Source of the DNA: Vibrionales bacterium SWAT-3
GTDB taxonomy: Bacteria; Pseudomonadota; Gammaproteobacteria; Enterobacterales; Vibrionaceae
Reading direction: 5' to 3'
Length of the DNA: 43,042 nt
Assembly (NCBI GenBank): GCA_000169995.1
Contig: AAZW01000042.1
Location: 1 to 43,042, forward strand
Shown: positions 17,123-24,935 of the stretch, one piece after another
Numbering within the stretch: the first letter of the stretch is position 1
Layout: every line of letters begins with the position of its first letter
The notes under the pieces: model-generated
What the model saw: the letters and a program-made list of their open reading frames with translations, nothing else
The model's database searches: none
Told to the model about the DNA's origin: nothing
Program-made: the position numbers and the translations under genes

Positions 17123-17328
17123 AGGTGTTTTTATTAATTCTGATGACGCAACTACTGTACTGGTAAGAGACCTTACCACCTATGGGGTATATTGAATTGT
17201 GTGACCACACTCCGGTTGTAGTTTTGTTTCTGTGATGTAGCGATAATGTGACCGTGTTCGGAAGGGTTTGAATGGGTGTTTAGCGTCAGCTTTGTAGGTA
17301 TGAAAACATGATTAAACTATGTTTTAGA

Positions 17329-17358
17329 AGGCACCCAATAACAGGTGCCTACGTTTTT
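17329..17358. terminator. Hairpin between MCP and SnoaL-like gene
   Basis: AGGCACC (17329-17335) pairs with GGTGCCT (17344-17350). A T-run follows only on the plus strand, so its role for the minus-strand SnoaL-like gene is unsure. Confidence 0.4.
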
Positions 17359-17409
17359 AGTTCATAAGAATCGGTTTAGTCGTTGATGTAATATTACTCT
17401 TATTAGTGT

Positions 17410-17835
17410 TTATCGAGTTAGATTCAACCCCAGTTGAAGCGCCATACTTAACTCGTTACGCTCAACAATCTCTTCTACAACTTTACCTTGCTCATTGAAT
17501 CGGAAGTAAGTGAGACTCGTCCAGGTAACGTTTTCGTTATTCAACGTGTAGCCTTTCCATTCATCAGCGCCTTTTGCACGGTGAGTCAGCGCAACAACAA
17601 CTTGGTCTCCTTCTTCGACGATCTTTTGAAAGGTCGTTTCAAGTGATTGGTATCGATCGGTCACGTGAACTTTTAGCATTGCTTCAAACTCAACAAGGCC
17701 GTTGATGATTTTATTGCAATCTGGTCGATGAATCATTGTGTCTTCAGAAAAGTATTCGCCAACACGGTGAGTTTGTTTACCGTCCACACAGTGCTTAAAG
17801 TAGTCTTTTACCACCTGAACTTGTTTGCTTGTCAT
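17410..17835 (-). CDS. SnoaL/NTF2-like fold protein
   Basis: 141 residues resembling the SnoaL/NTF2-like cone fold: an N-terminal helix with HRVGEYFSEDTMIHRPDC, a central helix and C-terminal strands including VTWTSLTYFRFNEQGKVVEE. Members include polyketide cyclases, isomerases and many proteins of unknown substrate. No signal peptide. It is divergent from the LysR regulator 114 bp away, the classic arrangement in which a LysR protein controls its neighbour. The enzymatic role is unknown. Confidence 0.75.
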   Translation of the reverse strand: MTSKQVQVVKDYFKHCVDGKQTHRVGEYFSEDTMIHRPDCNKIINGLVEFEAMLKVHVTDRYQSLETTFQKIVEEGDQVVVALTHRAKGADEWKGYTLNNENVTWTSLTYFRFNEQGKVVEEIVERNELSMALQLGLNLTR

Positions 17836-17912
17836 GATTTTTACCCTGATGTTTATTGAGTGCTAATAATTTAATTGAACGTCATTGTCTTGAGTAGAGG
17901 CTGTTTGGTGGA

Positions 17913-17923
17913 TAGTCTGTCTA
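17913..17923. promoter_or_regulatory. Candidate LysR-type operator
   Basis: TAGTCTGTCTA is a short interrupted inverted repeat in the SnoaL/LysR intergenic region, 26 bp before the LysR start. Position fits an autoregulatory LysR site; the match is only suggestive. Confidence 0.3.
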
Positions 17924-17949
17924 CAATATGTAAACAGTAGGGAGGGGTT

Positions 17950-18837
17950 ATGAACGTTTTAATGTCTATCAAGTCATTTATTGTGACTGTTGAGGAAGGC
18001 AGCTTTACCGGTGCCGCTAGTAAGATCGGCGTGTCAAAGTCTTTGGTCAGTCGACATGTGAGGGAGTTGGAAACTTACCTGAATACTCGCTTATTGAATC
18101 GTTCGACCAAATCGTTGTCTTTAACTGAGGCGGGTCGTCGCTATTTTAGTGAAGCGCATGGGCTGGTTGACCGTATTGAAGATTTAAATGATTCGTTAAG
18201 GTTTGATAGCTCTGAAATGGTGGGTGCACTAAGTGTGATGGCACCCAAGGGGCTGACCGAGATTATGTTAATGCCGTTCATTTTAGAGTTCTCTGATAAG
18301 TATCCAGACTTGAAGCTGAACCTGATGCTTTCGGATGGTGTTCAGGATCTTGCAGAAGAGGGGTGCGACATCGCTATTCGTTCTGGTGATTTAGTTTCGA
18401 AAGACTTGGGGATGATTGCACGCACTATTTGTGTCAACCAGAACTTGGTTTGTGCATCACCGAGTTACTTGGCCAACCATTCAGATATTCAAACCCCAAA
18501 GGATTTAACTAACCACTGCATCATTGAAGACCCAAACCTTAAAAATGATGGCTTGTGGCGGTTTGATTTGGGTGGACATTTCCACGATGTGAATCTGCAG
18601 CCAAAACTCACGGTAAACAGTGTGCAAGCGGTAAAGGCCGCGGTACGTTCAGGCTACGGCATTGCGATGCTACCAAGGCAATTGGCGAAAGAAGATTTAG
18701 AGTCCGGTTCCATTGTGGAAATCTTGTCTGAGTACGTGCTTAAAGAGAGAAAGGTTTACGCACTGTATCGAGAACGAGTGAATACACCACGAAAGGTAAA
18801 GGCGTTCATCGATGAATTGTGCAGTTACTTTTCTTAA
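17950..18837 (+). CDS. LysR-family transcriptional regulator
   Basis: 295 residues. The N-terminal winged helix-turn-helix is clear (SFTGAASKIGVSKSLVSRHV, about 19-38) followed by the linker helix and the two-lobe effector domain (about 90-290, with SGYGIAMLPRQLA). Similar to the CrgA/YafC-like group that usually controls the divergent gene. The ribosome site GGGAGGGG sits just before ATG 17950. The IS256-family element inserted only 5 bp beyond the stop, so the coding region is intact but its native 3' end was displaced. Confidence 0.9.
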   Translation: MNVLMSIKSFIVTVEEGSFTGAASKIGVSKSLVSRHVRELETYLNTRLLNRSTKSLSLTEAGRRYFSEAHGLVDRIEDLNDSLRFDSSEMVGALSVMAPKGLTEIMLMPFILEFSDKYPDLKLNLMLSDGVQDLAEEGCDIAIRSGDLVSKDLGMIARTICVNQNLVCASPSYLANHSDIQTPKDLTNHCIIEDPNLKNDGLWRFDLGGHFHDVNLQPKLTVNSVQAVKAAVRSGYGIAMLPRQLAKEDLESGSIVEILSEYVLKERKVYALYRERVNTPRKVKAFIDELCSYFS

Positions 18838-18842
18838 TGAGT

Positions 18843-18850
18843 TAATAAGG
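18843..18850 (+). repeat. Target site duplication, left copy (IS256 family)
   Basis: TAATAAGG is repeated exactly at 20156-20163, flanking the element. Eight or nine bp is normal for IS256 family. Confidence 0.9.
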
Positions 18851-20155
18851 GAGACTGTCCTAAATTCTGTGTAACTGTCTAGACTTAAGCCTTAAAGGCT
18901 AAGGATGGATAGTATGGATAAGAAAGCACTTGAAGCTTTTGCTCGTGAAGCAGCTAAATCAATTAAGACAGAATCTGATCTTGATGACTTCCGCAAAATG
19001 TTAACCAAGGTGACTGTTGAGACAGCATTGAATGTTGAGCTTGATGAGCACCTTGGCTACGAAAAACACTCCCCAAAACCCAGCTCCAACTCACGTAATG
19101 GGTATACCAGCAAGTCAATTATCACTGATGATGGTGAAGTGCCGATAGACGTTCCTCGTGACCGTGAGTCAAGCTTTGAACCAAAGCTGGTTCGCAAGCA
19201 CCAAACTCGCTTCCAGTCGATGGATGACAAAATCTTAAGCCTCTATGCTAAAGGCATGACTACCAGAGAAATCGTAGCCACATTCAAGGAAATGTACGAT
19301 GCGGATGTCTCACCAACCCTCATATCTAAGGTGACAGACTCTGTTCTAGAGCAGGTTGTTGAATGGCAATCTCGCCCACTAGATGAGGTCTATCCAATCG
19401 TTTATCTCGACTGCATTGTCTTTAAAATCAGGCAAGATAAACAAGTCATCAACAAAGCTGTTTATCTTGCGCTAGGCGTGAACATGGAGGGTCAAAAAGA
19501 ACTGCTTGGCATGTGGCTGTCAGAGACGGAAGGTGCCAAGTTCTGGCTTGCTGTGCTAACAGAGCTACAAAACCGCGGAGTAAAAGACATTCTCATTGCA
19601 TGTGTCGATGGTCTGAAGGGCTTTCCTGATGCCATTAATGCCGCATTCCCGAATACTCAAATCCAGCTCTGTATCGTCCATATGGTGAGAAACTCAGTTA
19701 GGTATGTACCTTGGAAAGATTATAAATCTGTGACTGCCGATCTTAAGAAGATCTATCAATCGAAGACAGAAGATGAAGCCTTGCTAGCGCTAGAGCAGTT
19801 TTCAGATAAATGGGATGACAAATACCCTCAGATCAGCCGCTCTTGGACAGCTCACTGGGCTAACCTGAATACGCTCTTCAACTACCCAGAAGATATTAGG
19901 CGAGCAATTTATACGACTAATGCCATAGAATCACTTAATAGTGTTATTAGAAAGGCGATTAAAAAGCGTAAGCTGTTCCCGACTGATGAGTCGGCAAGGA
20001 AGGTGATCTTCTTAGCGATCCAGGATGCCTCCAAAAGATGGACGATGCCAATTAGAAACTGGCGACAAGCCCTGAACCGCTTTATGATTATGTTCGAAGA
20101 CCGATTAACTGAATATATGTAACCCCGACAGTTACACAGAATTATTTACAGGGTC
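18851..20155 (+). mobile_element. IS256-family insertion sequence (1305 bp)
   Basis: Terminal inverted repeats of about 29 bp lie at 18851-18879 and 20127-20155. Their inner 17 bp, AATTCTGTGTAACTGTC, match perfectly and the outer parts partly match. A single transposase gene fills the interior. Perfect 8-bp flanking duplications indicate an intact, recent insertion. It lies between the LysR gene and the tyrP leader region. Confidence 0.93.
18905..20122 (+). CDS. IS256-family transposase
   Basis: 405 residues (402 if the ATG at 18914, better spaced from AAGG, is used). A mutator-type DDE transposase: Asp169 in YLDCIVFK, Asp235 in ACVDGLKGFPDA and Glu342 in TTNAIESLNSVIRK are the expected catalytic residues, with the CIVHMVRNS segment (His259 region) also typical. 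No frameshift or internal stop is seen, so the enzyme should be active. The stop is 5 bp before the right inverted repeat. Confidence 0.95.
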   Translation: MDSMDKKALEAFAREAAKSIKTESDLDDFRKMLTKVTVETALNVELDEHLGYEKHSPKPSSNSRNGYTSKSIITDDGEVPIDVPRDRESSFEPKLVRKHQTRFQSMDDKILSLYAKGMTTREIVATFKEMYDADVSPTLISKVTDSVLEQVVEWQSRPLDEVYPIVYLDCIVFKIRQDKQVINKAVYLALGVNMEGQKELLGMWLSETEGAKFWLAVLTELQNRGVKDILIACVDGLKGFPDAINAAFPNTQIQLCIVHMVRNSVRYVPWKDYKSVTADLKKIYQSKTEDEALLALEQFSDKWDDKYPQISRSWTAHWANLNTLFNYPEDIRRAIYTTNAIESLNSVIRKAIKKRKLFPTDESARKVIFLAIQDASKRWTMPIRNWRQALNRFMIMFEDRLTEYM

Positions 20156-20163
20156 TAATAAGG
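20156..20163 (+). repeat. Target site duplication, right copy (IS256 family)
   Basis: TAATAAGG, identical to 18843-18850. Confidence 0.9.
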
Positions 20164-20385
20164 CTTTTAAGGTCAATTAGGTTTCAAGGCATTCACAAAA
20201 ACGCCACTTTTGCGGCTGTTATATGTTTTGATCATTCTTTGTTCAGGTGCTGTGGTTAATGGTGTTGGTGAATTTATAATTTGGATTCTTATCAGTAATG
20301 ATTATTGTTTTTTGATGTTTGGTGGTTAATTAATATCCAAATGCTTGTTTTGTTCAATTTAATAGCAAAAAATGTGGTTATAGCG

Positions 20386-20413
20386 TTGTGTTTCAGAGTT
20401 CATTCGATAATAT
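20386..20413 (+). promoter_or_regulatory. Possible promoter of the leader-tyrP transcript
   Basis: TTGTGT (20386-20391) and TAATAT (20408-20413) are separated by 16 bp. The transcript would begin near 20420, at the first leader hairpin. No TyrR box (TGTAAA-N6-TTTACA) was found here by eye. Confidence 0.35.
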
Positions 20414-20420
20414 GAAGTCA

Positions 20421-20459
20421 CCTCTAATGATAGAGGAAGGGCAGCAACGGATACGCTGC
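20421..20459 (+). promoter_or_regulatory. Structured 5' leader: two adjacent hairpins
   Basis: CCTCTAATGATAGAGG (20421-20436) forms a 6-bp stem with a four-base loop. GCAGCAACGGATACGCTGC (20441-20459) forms a 5-bp GC-rich stem. They lie between the possible promoter and the tyrosine-rich ORF. Confidence 0.5.
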
Positions 20460-20502
20460 TTTAAATAATATGGAATGTGACTTATTGATATTGGACACAT
20501 AC

Positions 20503-20673
20503 ATGAAATTCAAGATTACATCACCGATCATCGAACCCACAGAAGGGTCACCACATCAGAACATGGCTTCTTCATCTGATCACACCTCTCTATACTCTCG
20601 CTTGTACTATTCGTTTTCTACTGCCTTTTCGCGATTTAACTCCGCTTATCGCTCCTATCGATATTCGTTTTAA
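20503..20673 (+). CDS. Tyrosine-rich leader peptide candidate upstream of tyrP
   Basis: 56 residues from ATG 20503; an upstream in-frame ATG at 20470 would give 67 residues but has no ribosome site, and 20503 has only a weak GGA. The first half is ordinary (ITSPIIEPTEGSPHQN). The last 29 residues hold six Tyr, four Phe and four Arg, ending AYRSYRYSF. The ORF ends 87 nt before the aromatic transporter and the coding strand there is pyrimidine-rich and G-poor. The pattern is like leader peptides whose translation reports amino-acid supply (TnaC is the Trp precedent). No intrinsic terminator is visible between it and tyrP. Could still be a chance ORF. Confidence 0.55.
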   Translation: MKFKITSPIIEPTEGSPHQNMASSSDHTSLYSRLYYSFSTAFSRFNSAYRSYRYSF

Positions 20674-20760
20674 AGCTTAACTTCTTTCGAATTTTCTTTG
20701 CATCTTGGTTGATGACAGAGAACTACACCTATTAAAAACTAAATAAATAAGTTAAAGACA

Positions 20761-21915
20761 ATGAATATTAAAATGATGGGTAGCTCCCTAATTATCGCTG
20801 GTACCGCTCTCGGTGCTGGTATGCTTGCAATCCCAATGGTATTAGCTCAATTCGGATTGCTGTACGGCACAATGCTAATGGTTCTGATCTGTTTCGGTAC
20901 CACTTACGCCGCATTACTACTTCTTGAAGCAACCATCAAAGCGGGTGGTGGCTTAGGATTAAACTCTATCGCTAGAAAGACACTTGGCAAACAAGGGCAA
21001 CTGATCACTAACGGTCTGCTTTATGCGTTACTGATTTGCTTGCTAATGGCTTACATCCTAGGCGCGGGCGACTTGCTGAGTAAGCTGTTGTCTAACTTCG
21101 GTGTCGAGATTACTGCAACAACGAGTCAAATCACTTTTACCTTGATTGCGGGCGCTGTTGTGGCGAGTGGTACTGGCGTGATTGATAAACTCAACCGTGC
21201 ACTGTTCTTCGTGATGCTGGCAAGTTTGTTTGCAACGATGGCATTTTTAGCACCAAGCATGACGCAAGATAACTTAATGCAGGTAACGAGTCACAATCAT
21301 GTTGACCTAATCAAAACGAGTGCAATTTTGTTCACCAGTTTTGGCTTTATGGTCGTGATTCCAACGTTGGTTTCTTACAACCATGAAGCGACCGATAAGC
21401 AGCTTCGTAATATGGTAATAGTAGGCTCTCTTATTCCTCTAGTGTGCTACCTATGTTGGTTGTTTGCTGTGGTAGGTAACTTGAGTGAAGAGCAGTTTAG
21501 AAGCTTCCACAATGTATCTGACTTGATGGCTGCATTTGAAGCTCAGTCACCATGGGTGGGTACCGTGCTATCTATCTTCACTGGTTTGGCTCTGCTGACT
21601 TCGTTTTTTGGTGTGGCAATGTCGCTATTCAACCAAAACCGAGATATGTTCAACCAGAACACGGCGGTGACTTACTGCATTAGCTTTATTCTGCCGCTAG
21701 CAGGCTCACTACTGGCTGCGGATAAGTTTCTACAAGTGCTGAACTACGCTGGCATCATTCTGGCGTTCTTAGCTGTATTCGTTCCTCTGGTAATGGTTCA
21801 CAAGCAACGCTTTATGAAATTAGCCGAAGACAGATACAGTGCAGAAGGTGGCAAGCCAATGTTACTTTTCTCATTGCTGTTTGGTTGCTTCTTACTTATC
21901 TCTCAAGTGATTTAA
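20761..21915 (+). CDS. tyrP: Aromatic amino acid transporter, TyrP-like (HAAAP family)
   Basis: 384 residues with about 11 membrane helices. The opening SSLIIAGTALGAGMLAIPMV is the family substrate-site helix. FTSFGFMVVIPTLVSY and LLTSFFGVAMSLF are also typical, and overall it aligns best with TyrP of E. coli. It imports tyrosine with protons. Homologues Mtr and TnaB carry tryptophan, so specificity is inferred. It is preceded by a tyrosine-rich leader ORF, and tyrR lies 14 kb away. Convergent with sdaA. Confidence 0.85.
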   Translation: MNIKMMGSSLIIAGTALGAGMLAIPMVLAQFGLLYGTMLMVLICFGTTYAALLLLEATIKAGGGLGLNSIARKTLGKQGQLITNGLLYALLICLLMAYILGAGDLLSKLLSNFGVEITATTSQITFTLIAGAVVASGTGVIDKLNRALFFVMLASLFATMAFLAPSMTQDNLMQVTSHNHVDLIKTSAILFTSFGFMVVIPTLVSYNHEATDKQLRNMVIVGSLIPLVCYLCWLFAVVGNLSEEQFRSFHNVSDLMAAFEAQSPWVGTVLSIFTGLALLTSFFGVAMSLFNQNRDMFNQNTAVTYCISFILPLAGSLLAADKFLQVLNYAGIILAFLAVFVPLVMVHKQRFMKLAEDRYSAEGGKPMLLFSLLFGCFLLISQVI

Positions 21916-21953
21916 CCATTGCTGTGCTGAACAGCAGCTGATATTTGAGACAT

Positions 21954-21984
21954 AAAAAAAGGAACGCATATGCGTTCCTTTTTT
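21954..21984. terminator. Bidirectional terminator between tyrP and sdaA
   Basis: AAGGAACGCATATGCGTTCC forms a perfect palindrome between A- and T-runs, serving both convergent genes. Confidence 0.9.
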
Positions 21985-22010
21985 ATTGCTTGTTTGTTAG
22001 CGAGAGTCGA

Positions 22011-23372
22011 TTAACAAACAACCTTAACAGCCAAACCACCTTGAGAAGTCTCACGGTATTTAGCGTTCATGTCTTTACCTGTTTCTAGCATCGTTTCGAT
22101 AACTTTATCTAGAGAAACAGTAGGAGCAGAAGAACGACGAAGTGCCATACGAGCAGAGTTGATTGCTTTCACTGCAGCAATACCGTTACGCTCGATACAT
22201 GGTACTTGTACTTGGCCTGCAACTGGGTCACATGTAAGACCTAGGTTGTGTTCCATGCCAATTTCTGCAGCCATACATACTTGCTCTGGGCTACCACCCA
22301 TAAGCTCAGCAAGACCAGCAGCAGCCATAGAACATGCCACACCAACTTCACCCTGACAGCCAACTTCCGCACCAGAGATAGAAGCGTTACGCTTGTATAG
22401 ACCACCGATCGCGCCAGAAGCTGCGAAGTAACGAGTGTAGTCTTTCTCTGTCACTGTTTGGATGAACTTATCGTAGTAAGCCAGTACAGCAGGGATGATG
22501 CCACACGCGCCGTTTGTTGGTGCAGTAACTACACGACCACCCGCAGCGTTTTCTTCGTTTACTGCGAAAGCAAACATGTTCACCCAGTCAACGACCGTCA
22601 TTGGATCGTTCGTTGTTTTCTCTGAAGTGATCAGCTGTTGACGAAGTGCTGCAGCACGACGAGGTACACGCAGTGGACCAGGCAGGATACCTTCAGTATT
22701 CATACCGCGATCCATACACTCACGCATCGTTTTCCAGATGTTTGCGAAGTAAGTACGAGACTCTTCGTCTGAGTGGAAAGCTGCTTGGTTTTTCATAACC
22801 AGAGTGCTGATAGAAAGACCGCTGTCTTTACACTGATTAACTAGCTCTTCAGCTGTTGTGAATTCGTAAGGTGCTTTGATTGGGTTTTCTTCTTCTTTGC
22901 CGAAGTTCTCTTCGTCAACGATGAAACCGCCACCAATTGAGTAGTAAGTTTTTGAGTATGCTACTTCGTCGTCAACCCAAGCGTGAATGCTCATGCCATT
23001 CTCGTGTAGAGAAAGGTTGCTAGTATGGAAGTTCATACCGCCATCGCGTGGGAACGATACTGTATGACAGTGCATGCCAACAGGAAGGCGTTCAGTTTCT
23101 TCTACGCGAGCAATGAAGCCAGCAATAGAATCGATATCAACACGTTCAGGAGTATTGCCAGCAAGACCCATGATGATTGCGATATCTGTGTGGTGACCTT
23201 TCCCTGTCAGTGATAGTGATCCATATACGTCCACGGTGATTTTAGTGATGTCGCGCAATTTTCCCATTGAACGTAGGTCATCAATAAATTCTTTACCCGC
23301 TTTCATTGGTCCAACTGTGTGTGAGCTCGATGGACCAACACCGATTTTATAGATATCAAATACACTAATCAT
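22011..23372 (-). CDS. sdaA: L-serine ammonia-lyase (serine dehydratase), iron-sulfur type
   Basis: 453 residues from the preferred ATG 23372 (MISVFDIYKIGVGPSSSHTV); an in-frame upstream ATG at 23402 falls inside a hairpin. Converts L-serine to pyruvate and ammonia using a [4Fe-4S] cluster. Family signatures: GPSSSHTVGPMKAG, and the cysteine segments APTNGACG, GCQGEVGVACS and LTCDPVAG that supply cluster and substrate residues. GAGG(T) ribosome site precedes the start. It follows sdaC, so serine uptake and breakdown were coupled; sdaC is broken here. Confidence 0.95.
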   Translation of the reverse strand: MISVFDIYKIGVGPSSSHTVGPMKAGKEFIDDLRSMGKLRDITKITVDVYGSLSLTGKGHHTDIAIIMGLAGNTPERVDIDSIAGFIARVEETERLPVGMHCHTVSFPRDGGMNFHTSNLSLHENGMSIHAWVDDEVAYSKTYYSIGGGFIVDEENFGKEEENPIKAPYEFTTAEELVNQCKDSGLSISTLVMKNQAAFHSDEESRTYFANIWKTMRECMDRGMNTEGILPGPLRVPRRAAALRQQLITSEKTTNDPMTVVDWVNMFAFAVNEENAAGGRVVTAPTNGACGIIPAVLAYYDKFIQTVTEKDYTRYFAASGAIGGLYKRNASISGAEVGCQGEVGVACSMAAAGLAELMGGSPEQVCMAAEIGMEHNLGLTCDPVAGQVQVPCIERNGIAAVKAINSARMALRRSSAPTVSLDKVIETMLETGKDMNAKYRETSQGGLAVKVVC

Positions 23373-23385
23373 AGCGATTACCTCA

Positions 23386-23419
23386 AAAAGAGAGCCTCCC
23401 AAGGGGAGTAGGGAGGCTC
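23386..23419 (-). terminator. Terminator-like hairpin just upstream of sdaA
   Basis: GAGCCTCCC (23392-23400) pairs with GGGAGGCTC (23411-23419), and on the minus strand a TCTTTTTG run follows immediately. It lies 20 nt before the sdaA start, so it can end sdaC transcription or attenuate sdaA. Confidence 0.75.
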
Positions 23420-23429
23420 ATTTATTATC

Positions 23430-23435
23430 ATTATA
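23430..23435 (-). promoter_or_regulatory. Possible -10 box of an sdaA promoter
   Basis: Reads TATAAT on the minus strand, 58 nt before the sdaA start. No good -35 hexamer was found. Confidence 0.3.
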
Positions 23436-23493
23436 TTTTGTGTCTAATCTCGCGATATAAGATGAAAGGCATCTTATAAAAGCTGCTTATAGA

Positions 23494-24747
23494 TTAAAGA
23501 GCGCCGTAGATTACAGAACTAATAGCCGCTAGACCACATAAAGCTGTAAAGATTTGTACAGGTGCTGAAGTTTTGTACTTAGCCATTGCTGGTACTTTGT
23601 TCATCGCGAATACAGGCATTAGGAACAGGATAGCTGCAATCATTGGAGCACCCATTGTTTCAATCATGCCTAGGATGCTTGGGTTAACTACCGCAACAAT
23701 CCAAGTAGTCACAACGATGAACGCTAGAGATACTTTTTCGATAGTGCTTACTGAAGAACCAGAGCGAGATTTGATTAGACCAACAAGACCTTCGTGAGCA
23801 CCTAGGAAGTGACCGAAGTAGCTAGAAGTGATTGCTGCGAACGCTACTAGAGGACCCATGTAAGAGATAAGTGGAGACTAGTGAACGTTTGCTAGGTAAG
23901 AAAGAACAGAGATGTTCTGTGCTTGTGCTGTTGCTAGTTGCTCTGGAGATAGAGAAAGTACAACAGAGAATACGAAGAACATTACAAAGCCCATTAGCAT
24001 CATTGCTGCGCCGCCAGTGATAGCGTCAGTTTTCTTAACTGCGTTTTCACCGTATACACGACGTTGCTCTTTAGAGAACTGAGAGATGATTGGGCTGTGG
24101 TTGAAAGAGAACACGATGATTGGAATTGCAAGCCAGATAACAGAAGGCATTGTTGACCATTCAGGCGTTACTTCCATCATTGAAGTGTTCCAATCAGGAA
24201 CTAGGTAGAAAGACAGAGCTAGTAGGATGAATACTAGTGGGTAAACCATTGCTGAAGTTGCTTTCAACATTAGTTCTTTACCGAATACAACACCCGCTGT
24301 CATTGCAAGGATAAGTGCACCAGAAAGAAGAGGACGAGGAATAGATTCCATGCCCATTTGGTTTACTAGGAAAGAATCAACAGTGTTTGTGATACCAACA
24401 CCGTAAATTAGAACGATTGGGTAGATAGCGAAAAAGTAAGCGAAAGTAATAAGGTTTGCGCCAGTCTTACCGAAGTGTTCTTCTACTGTATCTGTAATGT
24501 CAGCTTCAGGGTTTTTTGCAGACAGTACGAAACGTGCTAGAGATTTGTGTGCGAACCAAGTCATTGGTGCAGCAATAAGAGCTAGGATAACTAATGGCCA
24601 AAAACCACCCGCACCAGCTTTAATTGGAAGGAATAGTACACCAGCACCAACTGCTGTACCGAATAGTGATAAACACCAGGTAAAATCTTTATAGTTAAAC
24701 TTGCTCGAGTCTTTTACGGCATTTGCCGAAGAAGTTGTTGTGTTCAT
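23494..24747 (-). pseudogene. sdaC: Serine transporter gene interrupted by an in-frame amber codon
   Basis: The frame is intact from ATG 24747 to the TAA at 23494 except for a TAG at 23878-23880, codon 290. Before it, residues 1-289 hold about eight membrane helices (CLSLFGTAVGAGVLFLPIKA at the substrate site). After it, 127 codons resume in the same frame with SPLISYMGPLVAFAAI and the normal C-terminus. The full length of about 416 residues matches SdaC/HAAAP serine transporters. The upstream neighbour codons NVH and the following SPL fit known homologues, so a single base change is likely. Read-through could restore a protein; a fragment alone would probably be inactive. Confidence 0.9.
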
Positions 24748-24843
24748 GTTAAATTACTCATTTTTTGGGAACAGGAAATAAGTCGGGGCTAATTTTGCAG
24801 AATTTTCGTCGGCAAAAAATAGATCTAAATCATGTAATGAAAC

Positions 24844-24902
24844 GGCGTGTCACATGATATGCGAAAAACGGATTTTTGATCACGAAAATGGCGTGCCACA
24901 TG
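24844..24902. repeat. Direct repeat upstream of sdaC, possible operator
   Basis: GGCGTGTCACATG (24844-24856) and GGCGTGCCACATG (24890-24902) are 46 bp apart and differ at one base. They lie in the sdaC promoter region, close to the ISL3 insertion. Confidence 0.45.
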
Positions 24903-24927
24903 TGATTTATGTTCATGTCTGGTATTA

Positions 24928-24935
24928 GTTTTTCT
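24928..24935 (+). repeat. Target site duplication, left copy (ISL3 family)
   Basis: GTTTTTCT is repeated exactly at 26284-26291. Eight bp is the ISL3 norm. Confidence 0.9.

Noticed and set aside
20156..20240. Resemblance to an integron attC site after the IS256 element (TAATAAGGCTTTTAAG ... GCGGCTGTTATATG)
   Set aside because: The ends do not form a convincing inverted pair, no integron cassettes or integrase are nearby, and the stretch is short and AT-rich.
20475..20480. A minimal ATGTGA start-stop just after ATG 20470
   Set aside because: No ribosome site and probably chance.
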